From assembly GCF_900230195.1 (NCBI RefSeq), contig NZ_OCNE01000001.1, forward strand, positions 372,001 through 436,000: a stretch of DNA of 64,000 nt, in the 5' to 3' direction. Below, one piece after another: positions 56,740 through 63,618 of this stretch; the first letter of the stretch is position 1, and every line of letters begins with the position of its first letter. Under the pieces are notes generated by a model. That model saw only the letters and a program-made list of their open reading frames with translations, did no database searches and was not told the DNA's origin. Both the position numbers and the translations under genes were made by a program. This DNA comes from Streptomyces zhaozhouensis. Lineage in GTDB: Bacteria > Actinomycetota > Actinomycetes > Streptomycetales > Streptomycetaceae.

Positions 56740-57606
56740 ATGTCTGGCCAGTCACTTCTTCAGCCCGGCAGGGTCTCGCCTCGGCGTTCCGTGCCCTCCG
56801 CCATCGTCCGGCCCGCGTATGTGGGGCAGCCGGCGCCCGCCCGTTACGAGGGACCCGACGCGCAGGACGCGGAGACGGTCGAGCGGATGCGCGTCGCGGG
56901 CCGGATCGCGGCCCAGGCGCTGGCCGAGACCGCGCGGCACATCGAACCGGGCGTCACCACCGACGCGTTGGACGCGGTGGCGCACGCGTTCCTCTGCGAC
57001 CACGGCGCCTACCCGTCGACGCTGGGGTACCGGGGCTTCCCGAAGTCGCTGTGCACGTCGGTGAACGAGGTGATCTGCCACGGCATCCCGGACTCGACGG
57101 TGCTGCGGGAGGGCGACATCGTCAACCTGGACATCACCGCGTTCGTCGGCGGGGTGCACGGCGACACCAACGCGACGTACCTGGTGGGCGGCCCGGAGTC
57201 GGTGGACGAGGAGTCGCGGCTGCTGGTGGAGCGGACCAGGGAGGCGCTGGACCGGGCGATCCGGGCGGTGCGGCCCGGTCGACGGCTGAACGTGATCGGG
57301 CGGGTGATCGAGTCCTACGCGAAGCGTTTCGGTTATGGCGTGGTGCGGGACTTCACCGGTCATGGTGTGCACACGGCGTTTCACTCCGGGCTGATCGTGC
57401 CGCACTACGACGACCCGGGCGCCGACACGGTGCTGGTGCCGGGGATGACGTTCACGATCGAGCCGATGCTCAATCTGGGCACCCACGAATGGGAGATGTG
57501 GGACGACGAGTGGACGGTCGTGACCAGGGACGGACGGCGTTCCGCGCAGTTCGAGCACACGCTGGTGGTGACCGAGGGCGGCGCCGAGGTGTTGACGCTG
57601 CCCTGA
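56740..57606 (+). CDS. map: Type I methionine aminopeptidase
   Basis: Map removes the initiator methionine from nascent proteins. The 288-residue protein has all metal ligands: the two aspartates in [20 protein letters not shown], histidine in [10 protein letters not shown], and glutamates in [10 protein letters not shown] and [10 protein letters not shown] ~45-residue N-terminal extension with Pro-rich stretch ([13 protein letters not shown]) is typical of the actinobacterial MapA/MapC group. The start codon is fixed by TAGACT-N7-ATG. Two small hairpins follow the stop. Confidence 0.96.
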   Translation: MSGQSLLQPGRVSPRRSVPSAIVRPAYVGQPAPARYEGPDAQDAETVERMRVAGRIAAQALAETARHIEPGVTTDALDAVAHAFLCDHGAYPSTLGYRGFPKSLCTSVNEVICHGIPDSTVLREGDIVNLDITAFVGGVHGDTNATYLVGGPESVDEESRLLVERTREALDRAIRAVRPGRRLNVIGRVIESYAKRFGYGVVRDFTGHGVHTAFHSGLIVPHYDDPGADTVLVPGMTFTIEPMLNLGTHEWEMWDDEWTVVTRDGRRSAQFEHTLVVTEGGAEVLTLP

Positions 57607-57615
57607 GCGGGAAAG

Positions 57616-57654
57616 GCGTCGCGGGCCGACGCGGTGTTACCGACAAGCTGTCGG
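57616..57654 (+). terminator. Two short hairpins after map
   Basis: GCGTCG/CGACGC (57616-57621 with 57627-57632) and CCGACA/TGTCGG (57640-57645 with 57649-57654) follow the map stop; no U-tract. Confidence 0.5.
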
Positions 57655-57664
57655 GAACTCCTTG

Positions 57665-57682
57665 ACTTAGGTAAGCCTAAGT
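57665..57682. promoter_or_regulatory. Iron box (DmdR/IdeR-type operator) of heme oxygenase
   Basis: ACTTAGGTAAGCCTAAGT is a perfect 7-bp inverted repeat around TAAG, matching the TTAGGTTAGSCTAACCTAA-type iron box of actinobacterial DtxR-family repressors. It overlaps a probable -35 (TTGACT, 57662-57667); a -10-like CAGTAT lies at 57686-57691. Repression under iron sufficiency is inferred. Confidence 0.85.
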
Positions 57683-57742
57683 AGCCAGTATGGCGGGGCG
57701 CGGCGGGCTGTCGCGCCCCGCCCCAGGCTCTGGAGGTCACGC

Positions 57743-58405
57743 GTGACCGTGCTCGACGCCACCCCCGCCCCGTTCTCCGCCCTGATCCGCCGGGCCTCGC
57801 ACGCCCAGCACGAGGCGGCGCACGACTCCTCGTTCATGGACGACCTGCTGGGAGGCCGGCTCGGGGTCGGGAGCTTCCGCCGCTACACCGAGCAACTGTG
57901 GTTCGTCTACCGGGCGTTGGAGCGGCCGGCCGGCGCGCTGGCCGAGGACCCGGTGGCCGGGCCCTTCGTGCGGCCCGAGCTGTTCCGCGTCCCCTCGCTG
58001 GAGCGCGATCTGGACCATCTGCACGGGGGCGCGGACTGGCGCGCCGCGGTGGCGCCGCTGCCGGCCACCGGGCGGTACACGGAGCGGATCGCCGAGGTCG
58101 CCGAGGGCTGGCCGGGCGGCTATGTCGCGCACCACTACACCCGCTACCTGGGCGACCTCTCCGGCGGCCAGGTGGTGCGGAACGTCGCCGAGAAGACCTG
58201 GGGTCTGGCGCGGCGCGGCGACGGGGTGCGGTTCTACGTCTTCGACGCGGTCCCCAACCCGGCCGCCTTCAAGCGCGAGTACCGGGCGGCGCTGGACGCG
58301 ATCGCCGTGGACCACGCGGAGCGGGAGCGGATCGTCGAGGAGTGCCGCCTGGCCTTCGAGCTGAACATCACGCTGCTGCGCGAGCTGGCGGCCGGCGAGG
58401 AGTGA
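57743..58405 (+). CDS. hmuO: Biliverdin-producing heme oxygenase
   Basis: A 220-residue heme oxygenase of the HmuO/HO-1 type that opens heme to biliverdin, CO and iron. The proximal ligand is His23 in ASHAQHEAAH; YVAHHYTRYLGDLSGGQVV is the distal-helix signature with the GDLSGGQ glycines. GTG 57743 is used; GGAG (57731-57734) is 8 nt upstream. It stands alone under an iron box, so it likely serves iron recovery from heme. Confidence 0.95.
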   Translation: MTVLDATPAPFSALIRRASHAQHEAAHDSSFMDDLLGGRLGVGSFRRYTEQLWFVYRALERPAGALAEDPVAGPFVRPELFRVPSLERDLDHLHGGADWRAAVAPLPATGRYTERIAEVAEGWPGGYVAHHYTRYLGDLSGGQVVRNVAEKTWGLARRGDGVRFYVFDAVPNPAAFKREYRAALDAIAVDHAERERIVEECRLAFELNITLLRELAAGEE

Positions 58406-58467
58406 GCCGGGCCGGCCGGCGCGGGTCCCGGGGGGCGATCGACGGCCGCCCCTTCGGGACCTTTCCG

Positions 58468-58500
58468 GTGAATATTTCCGATTAACGCGTTTTTAGCTTG
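58468..58500 (+). promoter_or_regulatory. AT-rich promoter region of the second sugar ABC operon
   Basis: GTGAATATTTCCGATTAACG followed by CGTTTTTAGC is an AT-rich island in GC-rich DNA about 65-100 bp upstream of the solute-binding gene. No clear operator palindrome is seen. Confidence 0.4.
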
Positions 58501-58564
58501 GTCTGCGCTGACGGAAACGGGACTCTGAGGCCCTTGGAACGCGGGTCTTCTCAAGGAGCACGTC

Positions 58565-59881
58565 CTGAGTACGTCGATCAGCAGCAGCGCAAGGGCGTTC
58601 TGGGCCGTGTCCGCTCTGCTGGCCACCGCCGCCTGCGGATCGGCCGGTGCCGACGCGGCATCGGTCGACCCCGAGCGGGTGGGCCCGGCCAGCGGTGACA
58701 TCACCTGGTACGCCATCAACTTCGGCCCCGAGGGTTTCCCCGAGCAGTTGGTCGCGGCCTTCGAGAAGGCCCACCCCGAGATCAACGTGGACTTCCAGCC
58801 GGCCCCCAACAACACCGACACCATGCGGGCCACCCTGACCACGGAGATCACCGGCGGCTCCAGCGCCGTCGACGTCTACAACGGCGACCTGGTCTGGCCC
58901 GCGCAGTTCGGCGACGCGCAGCTGGCGATGCCGCTGGACGAACATCTCCCCGACGACTTCTGGGACCGCTACCCCGACGAGCGCTCCCGGCTCACCGAGT
59001 ACGACGGCAACCATCTGGCGGCGCCGCTCTACGTCGACTCCGGCTTCCTCTACTACCGCAAGGACCTGCTGGAGAAGCACGGTCTGGAGAAGCCGAGGAC
59101 CTGGCAGGAGCTGGCCGAGTCGGCCGAGCGGCTCCAGGACGAGGGCGAGGTCGACTTCGGCTACGTCGGGCAGTGGGCCAACTACGAGGGCCTGACCGTC
59201 AACTGGACCGAGCTGTCGGCCGCGGCCGGCGGCCGGAGCGTCTCCGAGGACGGCTCGAAGGCGGCCATCGACTCGCCGGAGAACCGCGCGGTGCTGGACT
59301 TCATGCGACAGATGCTGGACAGCGGCGTGGTGCCGTCGGCCACCACCAGCTTCCAGGAGCAGCAGTCGCTCCAGACCTTCGTCGACGGCGAGGCCGCCTT
59401 CCACCGCAACTGGTCCCACGGCTGGGGCATGGCCAACGACCCGCTCGCCTCGCAGGTCGTCGACAAGGTGGGCGTGATGCCGATGCCCGGCTTCGAGGGC
59501 GGCGAGGAGAAGGGCCGCTCGGCCGCCGGCGGCTGGAACCTGATGGTCAACCCGCACAGCGAGCGGATCGGCGCGGCGCTGGTCTTCATCGACTGGATGA
59601 CCGGCCCGGAGGCCCAGCGGCTGATGGCCGAGAACTCGGTGCTGCCGGCCAACGAGGACGTGCTCAACGACGAGGGGCTCCAGAAGGAGAACCCGGTCCT
59701 GGAGGTCGCCGCCGACCTCGACCTGGTCGCCCGCCCGGCCCAGACGCCTCGTTACCCGCAGATCAGCCACGGCATCTACACCAACATCAACGGCTCCCTG
59801 GCCGGCTCGTCCCCGACCGCGAACGCGCTGCGGGCGGCGGAGGACGACATCCGACGCGCACTGGAGGACCGAGCCCTATGA
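58565..59881 (+). CDS. Sugar ABC transporter solute-binding lipoprotein (probable CTG start)
   Basis: A 438-residue family 1 solute-binding lipoprotein of the trehalose/maltose type (ITWYAINFGPEGFPEQLVAAF, SAVDVYNGDLVWPAQFGDA, AAFHRNWSHGWGMA). Translation from CTG 58565 gives MSTSISSSARAFWAVSALLATAAC, a complete lipoprotein signal with Arg10, hydrophobic core and lipobox cysteine, and AAGGAG lies 6 nt upstream. The alternative GTG 58607 has no ribosome site and leaves only nine residues before the cysteine. It is first of a three-gene operon with overlapping permease genes. Sugar unknown; trehalose-like is a guess from similarity. Confidence 0.9.
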   Translation: MSTSISSSARAFWAVSALLATAACGSAGADAASVDPERVGPASGDITWYAINFGPEGFPEQLVAAFEKAHPEINVDFQPAPNNTDTMRATLTTEITGGSSAVDVYNGDLVWPAQFGDAQLAMPLDEHLPDDFWDRYPDERSRLTEYDGNHLAAPLYVDSGFLYYRKDLLEKHGLEKPRTWQELAESAERLQDEGEVDFGYVGQWANYEGLTVNWTELSAAAGGRSVSEDGSKAAIDSPENRAVLDFMRQMLDSGVVPSATTSFQEQQSLQTFVDGEAAFHRNWSHGWGMANDPLASQVVDKVGVMPMPGFEGGEEKGRSAAGGWNLMVNPHSERIGAALVFIDWMTGPEAQRLMAENSVLPANEDVLNDEGLQKENPVLEVAADLDLVARPAQTPRYPQISHGIYTNINGSLAGSSPTANALRAAEDDIRRALEDRAL

Positions 59882-60846
59882 GCGGTGGCAGAGCGCGGAC
59901 GGAGTCCCCCAGGACCGAACCCCGGCGGGCGTTGCCCCAGGAGTCGGGGCGCTCGGAGCTGGACCGGAAGTTCGCGCGGCTGGGCTGGCTCTTCACCGTG
60001 CCGGCGATGCTGGTGGTGCTCGCCGTCACCCTCTTCCCCATCGCCTTCTCCGTCGCGATGAGCCTGAGCCACGTCACGGTCTCCGCCGACGGCTTCCAGC
60101 TGTCCGGCTTCACCGGCGAGCACTACAAGCTGCTGCTCCAGTCGGACCGCTGGCGCCACGCGGTGGTCTTCACCGTGCTCTACACCATCGGCACCGTCGT
60201 CGCCGAGCTGGTCCTCGGCACCCTGATCGCGCTGGTGCTGGAGCAGCTCTCCGGCGGGCGCGGCTGGATGATGGCGCTGCTGCTGCTTCCCTGGGCCATG
60301 ATCACGGTGGTCTCGGCGCAGCTGTGGGCCTACATGTACAACGGCGTCTACGGCGTGCTGACCGCGATGACCGAGGGGCTGACGGGCACGCCGTTCCAGT
60401 TCCTCGGCACCCCGCTGCCCGCGGTGCTCTCGATGGCGGCGGCGGACGTCTGGAAGACCACGCCGTTCGTGGCGATCATCGTGCTGGCCGGGCTGATGAT
60501 GCTGCCCAGCGACGTGGTGGAGGCCGCGCGCGTGGACGGCGCCGGCGCCTGGACCGCGTTCTGGAAGGTGCGACTGCCGCTGCTGCGGCCCGCGTTGGTG
60601 ATCGCGGTGCTCTTCCGGGTCCTCCAGGCGTTCGGCATCTTCGACCTGCCCTTCGTGCTCACCGGCGGCGGTCCGGGCGACGCGACGGAGTCGCTGGCGC
60701 TGCTGGGCTGGCACGTGATGTTCACCAACCTGGACTTCGGCCCGGGAGCCGCCGTGGCGGCCAGCACCGCGGCGCTCGTGCTGGTGGGCTGTCTGATCTT
60801 CCTGCGGGCCTTCAAGGCGCGGGTGGGCGACGAGGAGACGCAGTGA
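59878..60846 (+). CDS. Sugar ABC transporter permease (MalF-like)
   Basis: A 322-residue permease with basic cytoplasmic N-terminus, six predicted membrane spans starting at about residue 37 and the coupling loop DVVEAARVDGAGAWTAFWKVRLPLLRPAL. ATG 59878 overlaps the stop of the binding-protein gene (ATGA), so translation is coupled. It pairs with the next permease and needs an ATPase encoded elsewhere. Confidence 0.93.
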   Translation: MSGGRARTESPRTEPRRALPQESGRSELDRKFARLGWLFTVPAMLVVLAVTLFPIAFSVAMSLSHVTVSADGFQLSGFTGEHYKLLLQSDRWRHAVVFTVLYTIGTVVAELVLGTLIALVLEQLSGGRGWMMALLLLPWAMITVVSAQLWAYMYNGVYGVLTAMTEGLTGTPFQFLGTPLPAVLSMAAADVWKTTPFVAIIVLAGLMMLPSDVVEAARVDGAGAWTAFWKVRLPLLRPALVIAVLFRVLQAFGIFDLPFVLTGGGPGDATESLALLGWHVMFTNLDFGPGAAVAASTAALVLVGCLIFLRAFKARVGDEETQ

Positions 60847-61682
60847 ATGTTCGACCCCGTGTGGGCTTCCACTTCCGCTGGGCGCACCTGTGGGCGCTGC
60901 TGGTCGCGCTGTTCGTGGCCGCGCCGCTGTACTGGATGGCCGTCAGCTCCCTCAAGCCGCTGGAGGAGGTGGGCGCCAACCCGCCGACGGCGTGGCCGGA
61001 GACGCTGACCTTCGAGAACTACCGGCAGGCGTTCACCGACAACAACTTCGGCCGCTACCTGCTGAACTCCGCCGCCGTCTCGCTGCTCGCCACCGGCCTC
61101 GTGCTGGCGCTGAGCGCGTTCGCCGGCTACGCGCTGGCGCGGCTGCCGCTGCGCGGCAAGTCGCCGATCATGGTGGCGCTGCTGATGATCTCGCTCTTCC
61201 CGACGATCGCGCTGGCCGCGCCGCTCTTCCTGCTGATGCGGGAGGTCGGCTGGCTCAACAGCTACCAGGGCCTGATCCTGGTCTACACGGCGCTCAACAT
61301 CCCGTTCGCGATCTGGATCCTGCGGAACTTCTTCCTCCAGATCCCCAAGGAGATGGAGGAGGTCGCCTGGGTGGACGGCGCCTCCCCCGTGCGGACCGTG
61401 CTGCGGGTGATCCTGCCGCAGGCGCTGCCCGGGATGTTCACGGCCGCGATCTTCACGTTCACCGCCTGCTGGACCGAGTTCCTGATCGGCCTCACGCTCA
61501 ACACGGCCGACGACTACCGGACGATGCCGGTCGGCGTGGCGCTCTTCGGCTCCACCTTCACCGTTCCCTACGGCACGATCTTCGCTGCCGCGACGGTCTC
61601 GGTGCTGCCCATCGCGCTGCTGGTGCTGGTCTTCCGCCGGGCCGTGGTCTCGGGCCTGACCTCGGGCGCCGTCAAGGGGTGA
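60843..61682 (+). CDS. Sugar ABC transporter permease (MalG-like)
   Basis: A 279-residue permease with six predicted spans and the EAA loop EEVAWVDGASPVRTVLRVILPQALPG. GTG 60843 overlaps the previous stop by 4 nt. Typical of carbohydrate uptake (CUT1) systems, where one MalF-like and one MalG-like subunit form the channel. No ATP-binding gene follows; a shared MsiK-type ATPase is the likely partner. Confidence 0.93.
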   Translation: MNVRPRVGFHFRWAHLWALLVALFVAAPLYWMAVSSLKPLEEVGANPPTAWPETLTFENYRQAFTDNNFGRYLLNSAAVSLLATGLVLALSAFAGYALARLPLRGKSPIMVALLMISLFPTIALAAPLFLLMREVGWLNSYQGLILVYTALNIPFAIWILRNFFLQIPKEMEEVAWVDGASPVRTVLRVILPQALPGMFTAAIFTFTACWTEFLIGLTLNTADDYRTMPVGVALFGSTFTVPYGTIFAAATVSVLPIALLVLVFRRAVVSGLTSGAVKG

Positions 61683-61767
61683 CGGGCGTGGGGCCGCCGG
61701 GCCGGAAACCCCGGTGCACGGCGCGGGACCGCTCGGATAGCGTGGCCGTTGTTCGAAGGGGGAGATC

Positions 61768-62499
61768 GTGGCGAAGCTCAATCAGATCATCGCCGTCGAG
61801 AAGGGCGCCAAGAGCAGGACGGCTCAGGACGTCGCGGCGGCCCATCGCGAGGTGCAGAAGCCCGCGTCGCTGGCCGGCATATCGCGCACCTACCAGCCGA
61901 AGGACGAGGAGGGCGAGCAACTGCCGCCCGAGTCGACCCGCGTTCAGGTCAAGGCCGAGACCGTGCTCAGAGAGATGGCGGCCTCGCTGACCCGGCTCTT
62001 CGACGTCACCGCGACCAAGGACTGGGCGAACTGCACGGCCCGCGCGGACGTCGTGGTCGACGGCCGGACCATCGTGCCGGACGTGCCGGTCAGCTACCTG
62101 CTCTTCCTGGAGAAGCAGCTGACCGAGGTGCACGCGTTCGTCAGGAAGCTGCCGGTGCTGGACGCCGCGGAGACCTGGTCGCTCGACCCGTCGACCGACT
62201 GGTGGAAGACCGAGCCGGTCCGCACCATCCGCACCCGCAAGGTCCCGCGCAACCACGTCAAGGCCGAGGCCACCGAGAAGCACCCGGCGCAGGTCGAGGT
62301 GTACTACGAGGATGTGCCGATCGGTTACTGGTCCACGGTGAAGTTCTCCGGCAGCCTCTCGGCCCGCCGGCTGAACGAGCTGCTGGAGCGCGTGGAGAAG
62401 CTGCAGAACGCGGTGAAGTTCGCCCGTGAGGAGGCCAACTCGACGGAGGTCGACGACCGTCGCGTCGGGGACGCGGTCTTCGGCTACCTCCTCGGCTGA
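61768..62499 (+). CDS. Conserved hypothetical protein (DUF7873-like)
   Basis: A 243-residue soluble protein, highly charged and helical. Conserved-looking segments are MAKLNQIIAVEKGAKSRTAQ, ISRTYQPKDEEGEQLPPEST, LTRLFDVTATKDWANCTARA, VPVSYLLFLEKQLTEVHAFV and VEVYYEDVPIGYWSTVKFSG. I recall close relatives across Streptomyces and other bacteria under a DUF label, probably DUF7873; no function is known. GTG 61768 follows AAGGGGGAG. It ends 13 bp before a terminator-like hairpin and is immediately upstream of the permuted tRNA-like RNA. Confidence 0.75.
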   Translation: MAKLNQIIAVEKGAKSRTAQDVAAAHREVQKPASLAGISRTYQPKDEEGEQLPPESTRVQVKAETVLREMAASLTRLFDVTATKDWANCTARADVVVDGRTIVPDVPVSYLLFLEKQLTEVHAFVRKLPVLDAAETWSLDPSTDWWKTEPVRTIRTRKVPRNHVKAEATEKHPAQVEVYYEDVPIGYWSTVKFSGSLSARRLNELLERVEKLQNAVKFAREEANSTEVDDRRVGDAVFGYLLG

Positions 62500-62512
62500 A
62501 CGCCCCAAGGAC

Positions 62513-62540
62513 ACCTCCGCGGTGGGGACACGGCGGAGGT
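62513..62540 (+). terminator. Hairpin after the conserved hypothetical gene
   Basis: ACCTCCGC (62513-62520) pairs with GCGGAGGT (62533-62540), 13 bp after the stop codon. It separates this gene from the downstream RNA locus. Confidence 0.55.
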
Positions 62541-62683
62541 CGACGCGCCCCGGACTGAGACCCCGGGAGCGCGTGAGCACAAGCTGAAACTGAACGTTCA
62601 GACTGACGGAGGCGGCTGTCAACCGCTGTGAAGCTCAGACTCTCGCTCAAGATTCAGCATCGCCGCCGATCGCCGGAGCGACC

Positions 62684-62805
62684 GGGGACGGACACGCCGT
62701 CGCATGCGAGTTCGACTCTCGCCTGCACCTCTCCGTGGTGCGGTAGTTCAAAGGTAGAACACGACGGCATGACCCTGATCCGTCCCCTCTTCAACGGCTC
62801 GGGCG
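62684..62805 (+). ncRNA. Circularly permuted tRNA-like RNA (3' half upstream of 5' half)
   Basis: The upstream half has the T-arm GCGAG-TTCGACT-CTCGC (62706-62722), then the 3' acceptor strand CTGCACC (62723-62729) and T62730. After a 6-nt spacer comes the 5' acceptor strand GGTGCGG (62737-62743), TA, and the D-arm GTTC-AAAGGTA-GAAC (62746-62760). The acceptor strands pair over 7 bp (one G-U). GCCGTCG (62696-62702) pairs with CGACGGC (62762-62768) as anticodon stem, extended by GGGGACGG (62684-62691) with CCGTCCCC (62780-62787). A farther helix, CGCCGGAGC (62671-62679) with GCTCGGGCG (62797-62805), has one mismatch. U8, A14, G18G19 and TTCGA are intact. No normal anticodon loop or U33 is visible, so decoding is doubtful. 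The D-arm and T73 resemble glycine tRNA. Confidence 0.75.
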
Positions 62806-62827
62806 TGCGTATCAGGCGGTACCCCAG

Positions 62828-62859
62828 GGACCCGGGAGAGGGCAAAACTCCCGGGTCCC
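62828..62859 (+). terminator. Strong intrinsic terminator after the tRNA-like RNA
   Basis: GGGACCCGGGAG (62828-62839) pairs perfectly with CTCCCGGGTCCC (62848-62859), followed by GTCTTCGTCT. It ends a transcript with no protein gene immediately upstream, supporting an RNA gene here. Confidence 0.85.
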
Positions 62860-62986
62860 GTCTTCGTCTCCGCCTACAGCCCTTCGTGCGCGAAGGCGCC
62901 TTCCCCGACACGGTGCGGGCCGGGCGTCACGGCTGAGGCGTCGAAACCCGTGGCCAACGCCTCCGCCGGTGGCCGAAACTGGGGGG

Positions 62987-63466
62987 ATGACGAGCACGTT
63001 GCGGATCATCGCGGGGGACGCCACCGAGCCGCAGGCGAAGGGGGCGAAGATCATCGCTCATGTCTGCAACGACCGGGGTGGCTGGGGCAAGGGCTTCGTG
63101 CTGGCGCTGTCGCGGCGGTGGCCGGAGCCGGAGCGTGACTACCGGCTCTGGTACCGGGGGCGGGCGGGGAACGACTTCGGGCTGGGCGCGGTGCGGCTGG
63201 TCCGGGTGCGGCCGGATCTCCAGGTGGCGAACATGATCGGTCAGCACGGGACGAAGACCGGCAGCAACGGGCCGCCGATCCGTTACGAGGCGGTCGAACG
63301 CTGTCTGACCGCCGTCGCCGAGCGGGCGCTGGCCGAGGAGGCGTCCGTGCACATGCCCCGGATCGGCTGCGGCCTGGCCGGCGGGAAGTGGGAGCGGATC
63401 GAGCCGATCATCCGGCGGACGCTGTGCGCGAGGTCGGTGCCCACCACCGTCTACGACCGGCCGTGA
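62987..63466 (+). CDS. Macro domain protein (ADP-ribose-binding/hydrolase type)
   Basis: A 159-residue stand-alone macro domain: LRIIAGDATEPQAKGAKIIAHVCNDRGGWGKGFVLALSRRW holds the ADP-ribose-binding loop and catalytic-loop glycines, GQHGTKTGSNGPPIRYEAV follows, and MPRIGCGLAGGKWERIEPII is the second ligand loop. Such proteins bind or hydrolyse ADP-ribose, ADP-ribose-1''-phosphate or ADP-ribosylated targets. ATG 62987 directly follows GGGGGG; the upstream in-frame GTG 62969 is possible. It lies just after the RNA locus and before a Ser/Thr kinase; no functional link is shown. Confidence 0.88.
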   Translation: MTSTLRIIAGDATEPQAKGAKIIAHVCNDRGGWGKGFVLALSRRWPEPERDYRLWYRGRAGNDFGLGAVRLVRVRPDLQVANMIGQHGTKTGSNGPPIRYEAVERCLTAVAERALAEEASVHMPRIGCGLAGGKWERIEPIIRRTLCARSVPTTVYDRP

Positions 63467-63606
63467 GGACGTGCGCGAGGCGTCCTCCGGGCGCCCTTCT
63501 CGTAGCGGGGTCGTAGCGGGGCGGCACGGGTCTCACCGGCGGCGTCACCGGGATCCGCCCGTGCGCGCGCCGAGACGGCCGTCTTCGCGGGGGCGCGGGC
63601 GCCTCG

Positions 63607-63612
63607 TATGCT
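63607..63612 (+). promoter_or_regulatory. Possible leaderless -10 box of a Ser/Thr kinase gene
   Basis: TATGCT lies 6 nt before GTG 63619 and no ribosome site is present. Confidence 0.35.
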
Positions 63613-63618
63613 GACCCC

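Noticed and set aside
62628..62936. 102-codon plus-strand ORF across the RNA locus
   Set aside because: It only translates the tRNA-like sequence and the terminator hairpin; no ribosome site and no recognisable protein family.
62769..62936. tmRNA tag-peptide reading frame in the downstream half
   Set aside because: No short frame ending in an ALAA-type tag was found, and a complete D-arm is present, unlike tmRNA.
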